From Merismopedia glauca CCAP 1448/3 (GTDB lineage: Bacteria; Cyanobacteriota; Cyanobacteriia; Cyanobacteriales; CCAP-1448), in NCBI RefSeq assembly GCF_003003775.1, contig NZ_PVWJ01000035.1, positions 1 to 42,735 of the forward strand: 42,735 nucleotides of DNA. The letters run 5' to 3'. How positions within the stretch are numbered: the first letter of the stretch is position 1; every line of letters begins with the position of its first letter. Shown here one piece after another: positions 30,827 through 40,120 of this stretch. The notes beneath the pieces were generated by a model. The model did no database searches. It was not told the origin of the DNA and saw only the letters and a list, made by a program, of their open reading frames with translations. The position numbers and the translations under genes were made by a program.

Positions 30827-32413
30827 TCAACCGTTCAATAAAGCTTCGACAAACTCATAGCTGCTGAAAGGACGTAAATCTTCGATTCCTTCTCCAGCGC
30901 CGATAAAGCGGATAGGTAAACCTAATTCTTGGACTACAGCCAAAGCCACTCCACCTTTAGCCGTACCATCTAACTTGGTAATTACTACTCCACTGAGTTT
31001 GGCTGCTTCCGCAAAGACTTGAGCTTGACGTAAACCGTTTTGTCCTAAAGTAGAATCTAACACTAACAAAGATTCTATTTGGGCATTAGGCGCTTTTTTA
31101 TCGACAATTCGCCGGATTTTGCTGAGTTCGTCCATCAGATTCTTTTTATTTTGCAACCTTCCGGCTGTATCTACTAAGAGTAACTCAGTACCTCTAGATT
31201 GAGCGGCAGAGATCGCATCAAAAACTACAGCAGCAGGATCGACGTTTTTTCCTGGATTGGCGATAACTTCAATTCCACTACGTTCTCCCCAAATCTTCAC
31301 CTGCTCTACTGCGGCGGCGCGGAAGGTATCTGCGGCTCCAATCAAGCATTTATAGCCAGATTTCTGAGCTAAGTGGGCAATTTTACCAATAGTTGTGGTT
31401 TTCCCGACTCCATTGACTCCAGTTAAGAGCCAAATATTCAGGGTATCTTTTTCGGGAACAAAGTTACGCTGATAGTCTTGCTCAAAGGGAGATTCGAGCA
31501 TTTCTCGCAAAATTTGCTTGAGATAGGCGATCGCCGCATCCGGTGGGAGAGTTTCTTCTTTCAGCTTTTTCTGGAGGCGGCTAATGATATGATCTGTGGC
31601 TTCTACACCTACATCAGCTTGGAGTAACAAGGCTTCGACTTCAATTACCGCAGCCTGATTTAAAGGCCCTTGTCCAACGATACCCTTGAGTTGGTTAACT
31701 AACCCTCGACGGGTCTTTTCTAAGCCTTGGCGCAGCCGTTTGAGCCAGCTAATCTCTTCTAATGATACGTCTTCTGGTCGCCTTCCTTGAGCCGCTAGAA
31801 CTTCGGCTGACCATAAAAAGCCTTCATCAAAAGCAATTTCTTCTATTTCTTCTGGGGGAGGAGATACTATTGGTGTAGACTCCTCTTCTGTCTCAACGGC
31901 GGTTTCTTTTAACTTTTCAAGTCGTGCTTGTCGGTCTTCGGTAGCCCAAAATGGTAGAGGTGCTGCTTCTACAATTGGTTCTACTTCTGTAACTATCGGC
32001 TCAATTTCTTCTACGATTGGTTCGCTAGGAGTAGTTAGTTGAATATCTGGGGGTGATTCAGCTTCTACCTCGCTAACGGTTTCCACATTTTCTGTAACGG
32101 GTTCAGCTTCTACTTCGCTAACTGGTTCTAGGTTTTCCGCTTCTGTCGTTGTCTCAACTGGTTCAGGTTCAACTTCGGTAACGGTGGAGTTATCGGCTTC
32201 TGGTGAAGAAGTAGTTTCTTCAGGTTCGGTTTTTTGTCTTTCTTGAATATTTTTATAAGCAGCTTTTGCCCAATTCAAGTAATCTGGGGTAGATTCAGCT
32301 TTTTCTTCATCTTCTTGAATCTTGTCTTGTTCTTCTAGCGGCTCATTTGTGGGAGTTGGCTCTTCTTTAGGGGAAGAATCGCCAAATTTGCGGCGGAACC
32401 AGTTAAATACCAT
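30827..32413 (-). CDS. ftsY: Signal recognition particle receptor FtsY
   Basis: A 528-residue SRP receptor GTPase. The N-terminal third (about 1-200) is acidic and repetitive (EVEAEP and VETV units), the membrane-associating A region. The N domain follows, then the G domain with GVNGVGKTTT (G1), GAADTFRAAAVEQ, LLLVDTAGRLQNK (G3), VITKLDGTAKGG (G4) and FIGAGEGIEDLRPFS. It docks ribosome-SRP complexes at the membrane for co-translational insertion. Position 'DSTLGQNG' replaces the commoner DAT(T)GQN, a mild variation. It is the last gene of a minus-strand run after DUF502 and nusB, separated from nusB by 32 bases, so an operon is likely. Confidence 0.97.
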   Translation of the reverse strand: MVFNWFRRKFGDSSPKEEPTPTNEPLEEQDKIQEDEEKAESTPDYLNWAKAAYKNIQERQKTEPEETTSSPEADNSTVTEVEPEPVETTTEAENLEPVSEVEAEPVTENVETVSEVEAESPPDIQLTTPSEPIVEEIEPIVTEVEPIVEAAPLPFWATEDRQARLEKLKETAVETEEESTPIVSPPPEEIEEIAFDEGFLWSAEVLAAQGRRPEDVSLEEISWLKRLRQGLEKTRRGLVNQLKGIVGQGPLNQAAVIEVEALLLQADVGVEATDHIISRLQKKLKEETLPPDAAIAYLKQILREMLESPFEQDYQRNFVPEKDTLNIWLLTGVNGVGKTTTIGKIAHLAQKSGYKCLIGAADTFRAAAVEQVKIWGERSGIEVIANPGKNVDPAAVVFDAISAAQSRGTELLLVDTAGRLQNKKNLMDELSKIRRIVDKKAPNAQIESLLVLDSTLGQNGLRQAQVFAEAAKLSGVVITKLDGTAKGGVALAVVQELGLPIRFIGAGEGIEDLRPFSSYEFVEALLNG

Positions 32414-32445
32414 AAATTTGTAGGAATCAGTTTGCAGGGATCAGA

Positions 32446-33096
32446 TTAGCTAGAAGCAAGGGTTTCTGGGATATCTTGGTCACTTTTCAAGCGATCGCTC
32501 ACTCGTCTTAGTACTCCATTAATAAATCGCTTTCCTTCATCGTCACTATAACGTTTGGCTAATTCCACAGCTTCATTAATCGCTACTGCGGAGGATTGTC
32601 CCATATATTGCATTTCTGCTACCGCCATGCGTAAGATATCTCTATCTATGCGAGTGATGCGGCTTAACTGCCAGTTTAATAAAACTTCTGTCAACAGTTC
32701 GTCAATTGGCTGACGGTTTTGCTGGACTGTAGAGATCAATTGCATTGTATAGCTACGGACTTCTGGCTGGTTGGTAAGCTGGATAAATTCTGGCAATTCT
32801 ACAGCGACACCCAACCTATTAATAGCTATTTGGGTCATTTTAATGGCATCTTCTACCATGATACGGGCACTATTGACATCTACAGCCCTAACTTCACTAT
32901 TTAACAGGCGATCGTTACCTTTTTTCAGTTCGCTAGATGCAGTTTCTAAGGTATCTTGAATTTCAGTAGCTAAAGTGCGAATCGCGGCTGTTACCATTTG
33001 AGATAACTGCTGGGTAGCCAATTTATTTGGCGAAGCGGGTAGTTGAGAAATACTTAATAAAGCTAGTTCGCGTGCGATTCTTTGAGGAGATTGCAT
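32446..33096 (-). CDS. nusB: Transcription antitermination factor NusB
   Basis: From the ATG at 33096 (MQSPQRIARELALLS) this is a 216-residue NusB; an upstream in-frame Met would add 21 hydrophobic residues that are not part of the fold. NusB binds boxA RNA with S10 in rRNA antitermination. The C-terminal half has the signatures SRITRIDRDILRMAVAEMQY, AVAINEAVELAKRYSDDEGK and FINGVLRRVSD. The N-terminal ~100 residues are longer than in E. coli, as usual in cyanobacteria. It lies between DUF502 and ftsY in a same-strand cluster, with 112 bases to DUF502. Confidence 0.95.
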   Translation of the reverse strand: MQSPQRIARELALLSISQLPASPNKLATQQLSQMVTAAIRTLATEIQDTLETASSELKKGNDRLLNSEVRAVDVNSARIMVEDAIKMTQIAINRLGVAVELPEFIQLTNQPEVRSYTMQLISTVQQNRQPIDELLTEVLLNWQLSRITRIDRDILRMAVAEMQYMGQSSAVAINEAVELAKRYSDDEGKRFINGVLRRVSDRLKSDQDIPETLASS

Positions 33097-33208
33097 ATAA
33101 ATTTGCCAAATAAAACCTAAAATACTGAGTAAATGAGATAGAGGGTACAGACATAACACTTCGGTTTCGCTCAGTGCTACGTCTCTTGTGGGATAAAATC
33201 AACCAACA

Positions 33209-33892
33209 TCAAGATGTTTCTAAAGATGCTGGAGTATGACTTAAGGATGTCGGTAAAGCGATCGCCGCATTGGGTGTGACAATTCCGCCAGAAATCACCA
33301 CTTTAAACGCATCTTCTATAGAAATTGCCAAATCTACCACATCTGCTTCGGGAACGATCGCATACCATCCCGTGGCTGGATTAGGTGTGGTGGGAATAAA
33401 TATGCTTAACATTTTTTCTGTCAGACGAGCAGGCTTGGCATTTTCCAATGTACCTGTGACAAAAGCGATCGCCCACATTCCTGGTCTTGGGTATTCTACC
33501 AAAACTACGCGCCTAAACTTGCCGTTTGAGTCTTTGAGTAGGGTTTCCAGTAGTTGTTTTAAAGTCTTATATACAGGTCCTGCTAGAGGAATTGCTTGTA
33601 ATAGTCGCTCTCCCACCTCTAATAACCAGCGTCCCGCAATATTACGAGCCATTAACCCAATAATTAAAATGCATGACAGAGGGACAGCTAACCCAACTAA
33701 CAAGTTGAGAACATTGACTAAGAGGGGATCTAACCCATCGAAAGGATTGATTTGTTTGGGGATTCGCGTCAAAAAATCCACTACCCAAGTAGCTATACTA
33801 ATCGTCAGCCAAATGGTAGTTGCTAGGGGAATCACTACCAATAGACCTGCTATTAAGTCATTCTTTAGATCCTGTTTAAGTTGCTGTAACAC
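33209..33892 (-). CDS. DUF502 membrane protein
   Basis: A 227-residue protein with two membrane segments (about 13-42 and 55-80) and a soluble C-terminal part containing IPLAGPVYKTLKQLLETLL, RRVVLVEYPRPGMWAIAFVTG and SIFIPTTPNPATGWYAIVPE, the DUF502 hallmarks. The function is unknown; plant relatives (COV-type) influence membrane or vascular organisation. DUF502-nusB-ftsY order is, as I recall, common in cyanobacteria, supporting co-transcription. The start is the ATG preceding LQQLKQDLKND; no clear ribosome-binding site is seen. Confidence 0.9.
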   Translation of the reverse strand: MLQQLKQDLKNDLIAGLLVVIPLATTIWLTISIATWVVDFLTRIPKQINPFDGLDPLLVNVLNLLVGLAVPLSCILIIGLMARNIAGRWLLEVGERLLQAIPLAGPVYKTLKQLLETLLKDSNGKFRRVVLVEYPRPGMWAIAFVTGTLENAKPARLTEKMLSIFIPTTPNPATGWYAIVPEADVVDLAISIEDAFKVVISGGIVTPNAAIALPTSLSHTPASLETS

Positions 33893-34166
33893 AAAATCCT
33901 CTTTCTCTCAATAGCTAGCTGCGTCAATGGTTTTATCCATATCTTATTTTTAAGACTCGTAAACAAATGTTGCAAGTCTCACAGTTGATTTTTCTTGACT
34001 AATTAAGTCTCAACTCTCTACCAGTCGGTGCGTTTTGGTCATATTTGCTACATTAGCATCTGAAGGCTACTATTGGGCAGATTGACTTTTTCTGGTGTCA
34101 CTTTTTCCAGTACTCTGTCAAGATTTTTAAAATACATCTAAAAACTACATCATAGACGTATTGTTT

Positions 34167-35417
34167 ATGACTCCAATCAAAACCCTATATAAAATGTATC
34201 TACCAGTTTTAGATCCAAATACTTGGTCTTTCACTCCAGAATTATTACCCCAAAATACTTATTTAGTTGGTGGTGCTGTCAGAGATGCTTTGTTAGGAAG
34301 AGAAAAACCTAAACAAGATTTAGATTTTGTGCTAGAAAAAGATGTTATAGCCACAGCTAAAGCTATAGCTAATCGTTATAAAGCTGGTTTTGTGTTGCTA
34401 GATGCTGAACGGGAAATTGCTAGGGTAGTGTTTGCCAATGCTACGGCTGATTTTGCGCGTCAAGAAGGAGAAAGTTTAGAAATTGATTTGCAAAGAAGGG
34501 ATTTTACAGTTAATGCGATCGCCTATAATTTTCTCACTCAAGAACTGATCGATCCTCTAGGAGGTTACCCCGATCTGCAAGCCAAAATATTGCGGATGGT
34601 AAAACCTAGCAATCTGCAAGACGATCCTTTAAGACTTTTGAGGTGTTATCGCCAAGCTGCACAATTAGGGATGATGATTGAAGCGGAAACCTTGGCTGTA
34701 ATTCGTGAATTTGCCCCTTTAATTGCGACTGTAGCTGCTGAAAGAGTTCAAGCAGAATTAAATTATTTGTTGGAACCCTGTAGCAATATTGTTTGGTTAA
34801 AAGCCGCTATTACTGATGGTTTATTATCACCTTGGTTGAGTATTTCTCCATCTTTAGATTTAGTCGATTCAGCGTTTCATTTATTGAAAGAAACTTGGTG
34901 GAAAATAGGTCAAGAATTAGTAAATTATCTGAAAGGCAGTGCCAATCTATCTTTAATAGCAGTGGCAAAATTAGCGATATTATTACCTTCAAATCCCGAA
35001 TTGGCGGCAATTAAGTTGTCAGAATTAAAGTTGAGCAAAGTAGAAATTAAAGCAGTTAGTAATATTATTAACTGTTGGCTAGAATTTGGAGATAAACTAT
35101 CAAAACTCTCAATTGCAGAGCAGTTCTTTTTATTTCGTCAAGCTGGAGTAAATTTTCCGGCGATCGCTCTTTTAGCACTAACAAAAGGGGTTGCGATCAA
35201 AGATATTGCGCCTTTAGTTAATCGCTATCTTAACCCAACAGATCCAGTCGCGCATCTAGTTCCTTTAGTAACTGGTAATGAGTTAATGCAAGCCTTAAAT
35301 CTGCCTTCAGGACGACTGGTTGGAGAATTACTCTTGAAGTTGCAAATAGCCCAAGCAGAGGGCAAAATTACCACCTCTGAAGCAGCTTTAGAACTAGCTG
35401 GAAAAATGATGAACTAA
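34167..35417 (+). CDS. cca: CCA tRNA nucleotidyltransferase / poly(A) polymerase family
   Basis: From the ATG at 34167 this is a 416-residue class II nucleotidyltransferase; a TTG two codons upstream is less likely. The head domain has YLVGGAVRDALLG and the metal-binding KQDLDFVLE, then RRDFTVNAIAYN and DPLGGYPDLQAKILR; the neck has DDPLRLLRCYRQAAQLG. These are the residues that bind tRNA and select CTP/ATP. The enzyme adds or repairs the CCA end of tRNA. Some cyanobacterial members add only CC or A, which cannot be told here. It converges on the Uma2 gene with two bases between stops. Confidence 0.92.
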   Translation: MTPIKTLYKMYLPVLDPNTWSFTPELLPQNTYLVGGAVRDALLGREKPKQDLDFVLEKDVIATAKAIANRYKAGFVLLDAEREIARVVFANATADFARQEGESLEIDLQRRDFTVNAIAYNFLTQELIDPLGGYPDLQAKILRMVKPSNLQDDPLRLLRCYRQAAQLGMMIEAETLAVIREFAPLIATVAAERVQAELNYLLEPCSNIVWLKAAITDGLLSPWLSISPSLDLVDSAFHLLKETWWKIGQELVNYLKGSANLSLIAVAKLAILLPSNPELAAIKLSELKLSKVEIKAVSNIINCWLEFGDKLSKLSIAEQFFLFRQAGVNFPAIALLALTKGVAIKDIAPLVNRYLNPTDPVAHLVPLVTGNELMQALNLPSGRLVGELLLKLQIAQAEGKITTSEAALELAGKMMN

Positions 35418-35419
35418 TC

Positions 35420-36007
35420 CTAACCTATCGAAAACTCGACATCTTCGTAAATCGCAGAAATCGGGCATTCAAAATTGATGCAGGGAAATTCAACCAGTAG
35501 AGAATTAGATAATTCTTCTGCAAAATAGGAAGTCAATTCCCATTTATCTTTCTCATTGAGGCGATAACATTCTACATTAATTTTTTGAGGATCTATGAGA
35601 ATATAGTCCTTGAGACTTGACATCTGACGATATTGCCGAAACTTTTCACCTCTATCAAAACTTTCAGTGCTAGGTGACAAGATTTCAATAACTAACACAG
35701 GATGACGAATTAATTTCTGTGACTGGAAATCCCGCTCTTCACAAGTTACCACCAAATCGGGATAGAAATAAGGGCCTTTGATGGTGACTTGCACTTTAAC
35801 ATCATTTACAAATACTTTACACCCTCGACCGCGCAAGTAAGAGCGCAGCATTGCCACTAGATTAACCGCTACTTGATTATGCCCTAATGTCCCACCAGAC
35901 ATAGCATATGCTTCACCATTGAGATATTCGTGCTTGTAAATTTGTTGCTCTTCCCAAGCAAGATATTCTGATGGAGACATGAAGAATCGTTCGATATTAG
36001 CAATCAT
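35420..36007 (-). CDS. Uma2-family (DUF820) putative endonuclease
   Basis: A 195-residue protein with the PD-(D/E)xK-like Uma2 fold. MSPSEYLAWEEQQIYKHEYL starts the domain; GPYFYPDLVVTC, HPVLVIEILSPSTESFDRGEK and LKDYILIDPQ give the catalytic Asp (YPDL), Glu (VIEIL) and following Ser/Lys region. The family is greatly expanded in cyanobacteria, sits mostly as single genes, and its biological role is unclear, though a nuclease is predicted. The copy looks intact. It converges on cca and diverges from the cation transporter. Confidence 0.9.
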   Translation of the reverse strand: MIANIERFFMSPSEYLAWEEQQIYKHEYLNGEAYAMSGGTLGHNQVAVNLVAMLRSYLRGRGCKVFVNDVKVQVTIKGPYFYPDLVVTCEERDFQSQKLIRHPVLVIEILSPSTESFDRGEKFRQYRQMSSLKDYILIDPQKINVECYRLNEKDKWELTSYFAEELSNSLLVEFPCINFECPISAIYEDVEFSIG

Positions 36008-36138
36008 GGTTAAATCGAATCATGCTTTCAACTGCTTCTAGCATCTCTATATACACAATAATTATGCCTCTATGAAGCTAAACTTATAGAATATCAACAA
36101 CAGGCGATCGCATTTCAGAGCCTATGTAGCCCAAGTTT

Positions 36139-37083
36139 ATGGCACACCAGCATCATCATTCTCATCACGAACACCATCACGGACATGGGGAACATCACCA
36201 CGCACCTGCTAATTACAATCGAGCTTTTATAGTGGGATTGTTGCTCAATGGCGGTTTTGTCGTCACCGAGTTTACTTTTGGATTTCTGGCTAACTCAGTC
36301 GCCTTGATTGCAGATGCAGGACATAATCTCAGCGATGTTTTAGGGTTGTTTCTGGCATGGAGTGCCAGTTTGCTAGCACGTCGTCAACCTTCTAGTCGAT
36401 ACACTTATGGATGGCGTAAATCATCTATTCTCGCGGCTTTTCTCAATGCTATGTTTCTATTGGTGGCAACAGGTGGCATTGTTTGGGAGGCAATTGGGCG
36501 ACTAGTCGATCCTGGTGAAGTTAAAGGGGGGATGGTAATTGGAGTGGCGGCGATCGGGATTGTAGTTAATACTGCCACAGCTTTGATGTTTTTGTCTGGT
36601 TGCAAAGGGGACATGAACATTCGGGCAGCATTTCAGCATATGGCGGCGGATGCCGTAGTTTCGTTGGGTGTAGTTTTGGCGGGTATAGCTATTTTGTTTA
36701 CTCGTTGGTTGTGGCTCGATCCGGCATTCAGCTTGATTATCAGTGCTTTAATTATTTTCAGCACTTGGAGATTATTAAAAGATTCATTTCACCTAGCAAT
36801 TGATGCTGTTCCCAGCAACATAGATGAACGCGCTGTTCGTACTTACTTATTTGAGCGTCCCGGCGTAATTGAGGTTCATGACTTGCATATTTGGGCGATG
36901 AGTACCGTAGAAACTGCTTTGACGGCGCATTTAGTCATTCCCACCGGACATCCAGGCGATGATTATCTGGCTGAGATTTGTTTAGATTTACAAGAGCATT
37001 TTGGCATTCAACACGCAACTTTACAAATTGAAGTTGGAGATTCGGATAGTCCCTGTATTTTGGAATTAAATTGCCAATTTTAG
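36139..37083 (+). CDS. Cation diffusion facilitator (zinc/divalent-metal efflux)
   Basis: A 314-residue CDF transporter with six membrane segments (between about 28 and 210) and a C-terminal cytoplasmic ferredoxin-like domain. The N-terminus is a His-rich tail (about 14 His in the first 23 residues) typical of zinc-binding members. Metal-site motifs are ADAGHNLSDVLGLFLAW (helix 2) and HMAADAVVSLGV (helix 5), the Hxx(x)D type that favours Zn/Cd export in exchange for protons. The C-terminal VHDLHIWAMST is a family signature. Substrate Zn(II) is the best guess. A single gene, with no metal-responsive regulator beside it. Confidence 0.94.
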   Translation: MAHQHHHSHHEHHHGHGEHHHAPANYNRAFIVGLLLNGGFVVTEFTFGFLANSVALIADAGHNLSDVLGLFLAWSASLLARRQPSSRYTYGWRKSSILAAFLNAMFLLVATGGIVWEAIGRLVDPGEVKGGMVIGVAAIGIVVNTATALMFLSGCKGDMNIRAAFQHMAADAVVSLGVVLAGIAILFTRWLWLDPAFSLIISALIIFSTWRLLKDSFHLAIDAVPSNIDERAVRTYLFERPGVIEVHDLHIWAMSTVETALTAHLVIPTGHPGDDYLAEICLDLQEHFGIQHATLQIEVGDSDSPCILELNCQF

Positions 37084-37166
37084 CACTTTAGGGGAACGGA
37101 CTCAGGGTAGCGATCGCTATTTCATGCTACGTTATAAATTGACAACCCATCGTTCTTGAGAGATTT

Positions 37167-37397
37167 ATGTCTTCTGCTGCGATCGCCACAATTGTGAAGA
37201 TGGTTGAATCCTTGCCAGATGATTTGCAGGAAAAACTTGTAGAACACATTCGCGATTACATCACCGATCTAGAAGAGGAAGCGCAGTGGGATAATTCATT
37301 CAAACGGACGCAGAATAATTTAGTGGCAGCAGCCCGTAAAGCAAAGCAAGAAATTGCAGCAGGTCAATCGATGCCGATGGACTATGAAAAGCTATGA
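37167..37397 (+). CDS. Antitoxin component of a RelE/ParE-type pair
   Basis: A 76-residue protein whose tail KAKQEIAAGQSMPMDYEKL is shared by many cyanobacterial antitoxins paired with RelE/ParE-type toxins. The N-terminal half (IVKMVESLPDDLQEKLVEHI) is predicted to be helical and to mediate dimerisation and perhaps DNA binding. It ends in ATGA overlap with the toxin start, four bases, so the two are translationally coupled, antitoxin first. It should neutralise the toxin and repress the operon. AAAG/GAGAG upstream could act as ribosome-binding site. Confidence 0.85.
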   Translation: MSSAAIATIVKMVESLPDDLQEKLVEHIRDYITDLEEEAQWDNSFKRTQNNLVAAARKAKQEIAAGQSMPMDYEKL

Positions 37398-37657
37398 AAT
37401 CTGCAACTCTGCCATCTTTTTGGGCTGAGTATCAAGGGTTGAGCAATTCAGTTAAAGCAGGAGCCAGAAAAGCATACAGACTTTGGGCAGAGAATCCGTT
37501 TCATCCATCGTTACATTTTAAGTGCATCAACAGCGAAGAAGGAATTTGGTCTGTGCGGGTAACGCGAAGCTATCGTGCTTTGGGAGTTTTGGAAGGTGAC
37601 ACAGTAACATGGTTTTGGATTGGCAACCATGATGAGTATGAACGATTCTATTCGTAA
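37394..37657 (+). CDS. RelE/ParE-superfamily toxin
   Basis: An 87-residue protein with the RelE/ParE-like layout: a helical hairpin (FWAEYQGLSNSVKAGARKAY), FHPSLHFKCINSEEGIWSVRV and the terminal VTRSYRALGVLEGDTVTWFW plus IGNHDEYERFY. The Arg in SVRVTRSYRAL and the aromatic C-terminus fit members that either cleave mRNA at the ribosome or poison gyrase; which one applies is not clear. The start ATG overlaps the antitoxin stop. Intact and probably active. Confidence 0.88.
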   Translation: MKSATLPSFWAEYQGLSNSVKAGARKAYRLWAENPFHPSLHFKCINSEEGIWSVRVTRSYRALGVLEGDTVTWFWIGNHDEYERFYS

Positions 37658-37700
37658 AGAATAGCAATAAGTACCTGGTCAAAATTAATTAGATAGTTGA

Positions 37701-37727
37701 GATCGGGAATCGGGAGTCGGGAATCGG
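37701..37727. repeat. GGGAATCGGGAGTC repeat
   Basis: ATCGGGA(A/G)TCGGGAGTCGGGAATCGG is a short run of seven-base-like units (CGGGAAT, CGGGAGT). It follows the toxin gene in an otherwise featureless 200-base gap. Confidence 0.5.
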
Positions 37728-37861
37728 TCAGACAAAATATACAAATAATTTTGTTTAAGTACTTAGAATAGATTGCAAGAGCGATCGCCTCACCCTGGCT
37801 CAATTTTTCCCATCTCAATTTTGATGGCAGCGATCGCCTACACGCTACAAAATCAGTGATT

Positions 37862-38683
37862 CTACAAGCGATTAACTACCTTTAAACGTTGGACAATGGT
37901 AGTCATACCACCAGAGCGGATGAAAACGGCAGAAATCCAGTAGTCTCCTGGCTGGGGAGCCGCTTTTCCGGTTTTAAATATCCCTCCAGCCGGAAGATCT
38001 TTTAACTCGTATTTTCCAGTTTGAAAATAGTTTTCTACTTTGACAGGCTGTTCAGTCGCCGTACCGAGGAGTAAATCGTCTCCTAAAGGTTCTTTGACTA
38101 TGGCATCAAAGTTATATTCTTGACCAACTCGGACTTTTTCTGGCAAAGTGAATTGGACGGTAGGAGGTTGAGCGCCACTAGTGACTTGACTGCGTTCGGA
38201 GAGGATTTCTTGGCGGACGATTTTTTGTCCTTGAATGGTTTGACGCGATCGCAATTTACTCTCTAATTTAACTGTTCTGCCCCCAGTTTGCTGCACTCCA
38301 GAAATGGTGGTCACAGTTTCAGCAACCAGACCATTGCGAGAGCGATCCCAAGATACTAATTCGGTTTTATACTTCAATCCAGGGTATTTTTCCCACAAAT
38401 TTGTCAAACCATCTTGTAATTTCTGGCGATTTAAACCATCAGAATTAGTAAAAGTGGGACTGTAAAACTGGATCGACTGTTCGACTTCTTGACGATTCGC
38501 TACCGTATCGATTTGGGTCAGAATATTTTTTAGTTCTGCTGGTGCTGTTTGTGGGGTTCTAGCTTGGGCAGAATTAATGGAAGTTAGATTGAAAGCGATC
38601 GCCAGCAGATAGGATACGGAAGCTAAACCCACTAGTTTGGGGAGGTTGTAGGTAGCTGAAGTATGTCTGGGTTGTGAAATCAT
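37862..38683 (-). CDS. Exported protein with NTF2-like domain (predicted)
   Basis: I prefer the ATG at 38683 (273 residues) because the signal peptide then begins MISQPRHTSAT with the core LVGLASVSYLLAIAF; an upstream Met would add 26 residues. Cleavage is likely after SAQA. The next part, LTQIDTVANRQEVEQSIQFY then LRQKLQDGLTNLWEKYP, looks like an NTF2/SnoaL-like fold, followed by a beta-rich C-terminal domain (YWISAVFIRSGGM). No catalytic motif seen. It diverges from murG with a heptamer repeat between. Probably periplasmic or cell-envelope associated; no function is assigned. Confidence 0.6.
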   Translation of the reverse strand: MISQPRHTSATYNLPKLVGLASVSYLLAIAFNLTSINSAQARTPQTAPAELKNILTQIDTVANRQEVEQSIQFYSPTFTNSDGLNRQKLQDGLTNLWEKYPGLKYKTELVSWDRSRNGLVAETVTTISGVQQTGGRTVKLESKLRSRQTIQGQKIVRQEILSERSQVTSGAQPPTVQFTLPEKVRVGQEYNFDAIVKEPLGDDLLLGTATEQPVKVENYFQTGKYELKDLPAGGIFKTGKAAPQPGDYWISAVFIRSGGMTTIVQRLKVVNRL

Positions 38684-38848
38684 AGAGTCACTAGATAGTA
38701 ATATTTGGAGGAGTTGATTCTCGATCTTAACTAACTGTTGAAATAGCTGGTAGATCTGCAACTGCTATTTATGGCGTTGCTGAATCAAGGTATGAACTAG
38801 GTTGACACCCCAAATGGGAAGAGTGAGAGATCGAGGTGACAGAAAACC

Positions 38849-38874
38849 CAATCAACAATCAACAATCAACAATT
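38849..38874. repeat. CAATCAA heptamer array upstream of murG
   Basis: About three and a half copies of CAATCAA (reverse complement of the TTGATTG array at 14720). It lies between the divergent exported-protein and murG genes, about 50 bases before the murG start. Confidence 0.7.
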
Positions 38875-38925
38875 CATACTTCAAATCAGCAATGCCCTAT
38901 TTATATATTGAATGGATAAACCACA

Positions 38926-39987
38926 GTGTCTCAAACAAAGAAACGATTATTAATTGCAGCTAGCGGAACTGGAGGACATTTATTTCCCGCTTTAGCCCTA
39001 GCCAAAGAACTTCAAGATTATCACATTGAATGGTTAGGAGTTCCGAACCGCCTAGAAACCCAGCTAGTACCGACTGAGTATAAGTTGCATCAGATAGCTG
39101 TCACAGGATTTCAAGAAAAATTTGGCTTGGGAACTATTAAAATAGCTTTGAGACTGGTGCGATCAATTTGGCAAGTTCGGCAAATCTTACAAAAAGGTCA
39201 GTTTGATGGAGTTTTTACCACGGGTGGCTACATTGCTAGTCCAGCTATTTTAGCCGCAAAATCCTTGGGTTTACCTAGCATTTTGCACGAAGCTAACGCC
39301 ATTCCTGGCAAAGTAACTCGTTTTTTAGGGAATTTCTGTAGCATTATTGCTGTAGGATTTGAACCAGCCGCAAAGCATCTATCTCGCTACAAAACCCTTT
39401 ATGTCGGTACTCCGGTTCGCCCTGAGTTTCTCTCACCTCAAAAATTAGACTTACCGATTCCAGACAACGTACCTCTAATTGTTGTCGCTGGCGGTTCCCA
39501 GGGGGCTGTAGCCGTGAATCAATTAGTTCGCCAGTGTGCAGCAGCCTGGTTTGAAGCAGGGGCGTGGATCGTCCATTTAACAGGAGAAAATGACCCCGAT
39601 GCCAATAGCTTACAGCATCCTCAATATTTAGTGATGCCGTTTTATCAGGATATGGCAGCTTTGTGGCAAAGAGCAAATCTAGCCATTAGTCGCGCTGGGG
39701 GTGGAACGTTGTCAGAATTAGCTGTGACTAAAACCCCAGCAATTTTGATTCCCTATCCTTTTGCAGCCGAAGATCACCAAACCTATAATGCTAAGGTATT
39801 TGTCGATGCTGGGGCGGCTTTAGTCTTTCAGCAACAGGAATTGAGCCATCAAATTTTGGAAAAGGAAGGATTAAAGCTGTTAAATTCGCCAGAAAACCTG
39901 CAAGAAATGGCTAAATCTGCTGCGGACGTGGCTTTTCCCAATAGTACACAATTAATCGCCGATTTGGTGCGGAAAACTTTAATTTGA
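38926..39987 (+). CDS. murG: MurG, UDP-GlcNAc transferase for peptidoglycan lipid II
   Basis: A 353-residue GT28 glycosyltransferase that moves GlcNAc from UDP-GlcNAc onto lipid I to make lipid II at the inner face of the cytoplasmic membrane. GTGGHLFPALALAKEL is the N-terminal glycine loop; LPSILHEANAIPG and GGSQGAVAVNQL follow; RAGGGTLSELAVTKTPAILIPYPFAAEDHQ is the C-terminal donor-binding block (quoted in parts: SRAGGGTLSELAV; PFAAEDHQTYNA). All conserved residues are present. The start is a GTG; no ATG fits. Single gene, away from other mur genes. Confidence 0.96.
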   Translation: MSQTKKRLLIAASGTGGHLFPALALAKELQDYHIEWLGVPNRLETQLVPTEYKLHQIAVTGFQEKFGLGTIKIALRLVRSIWQVRQILQKGQFDGVFTTGGYIASPAILAAKSLGLPSILHEANAIPGKVTRFLGNFCSIIAVGFEPAAKHLSRYKTLYVGTPVRPEFLSPQKLDLPIPDNVPLIVVAGGSQGAVAVNQLVRQCAAAWFEAGAWIVHLTGENDPDANSLQHPQYLVMPFYQDMAALWQRANLAISRAGGGTLSELAVTKTPAILIPYPFAAEDHQTYNAKVFVDAGAALVFQQQELSHQILEKEGLKLLNSPENLQEMAKSAADVAFPNSTQLIADLVRKTLI

Positions 39988-40091
39988 TTAAAGAGGAAGA
40001 CTTTGCTTTTGATCGACAAAGTTGATAAGTGTTTTTAAACCGCTTAAATTGAATGTATTTCCCAAACTAAGTGTTTAGACTGCCAATTTAT

Positions 40092-40120
40092 TTGATTGCA
40101 CAATCCTTCACTTATATACT
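40092..40120 (+). promoter_or_regulatory. Predicted promoter of the exported-protein gene at 40165
   Basis: TTGATT (40092-40097) and TATACT (40115-40120) are 17 bases apart, a consensus-like sigma-70 layout (four of six and five of six matches). The -10 lies within a near-perfect palindrome, and the ATG is 45 bases downstream. Confidence 0.45.
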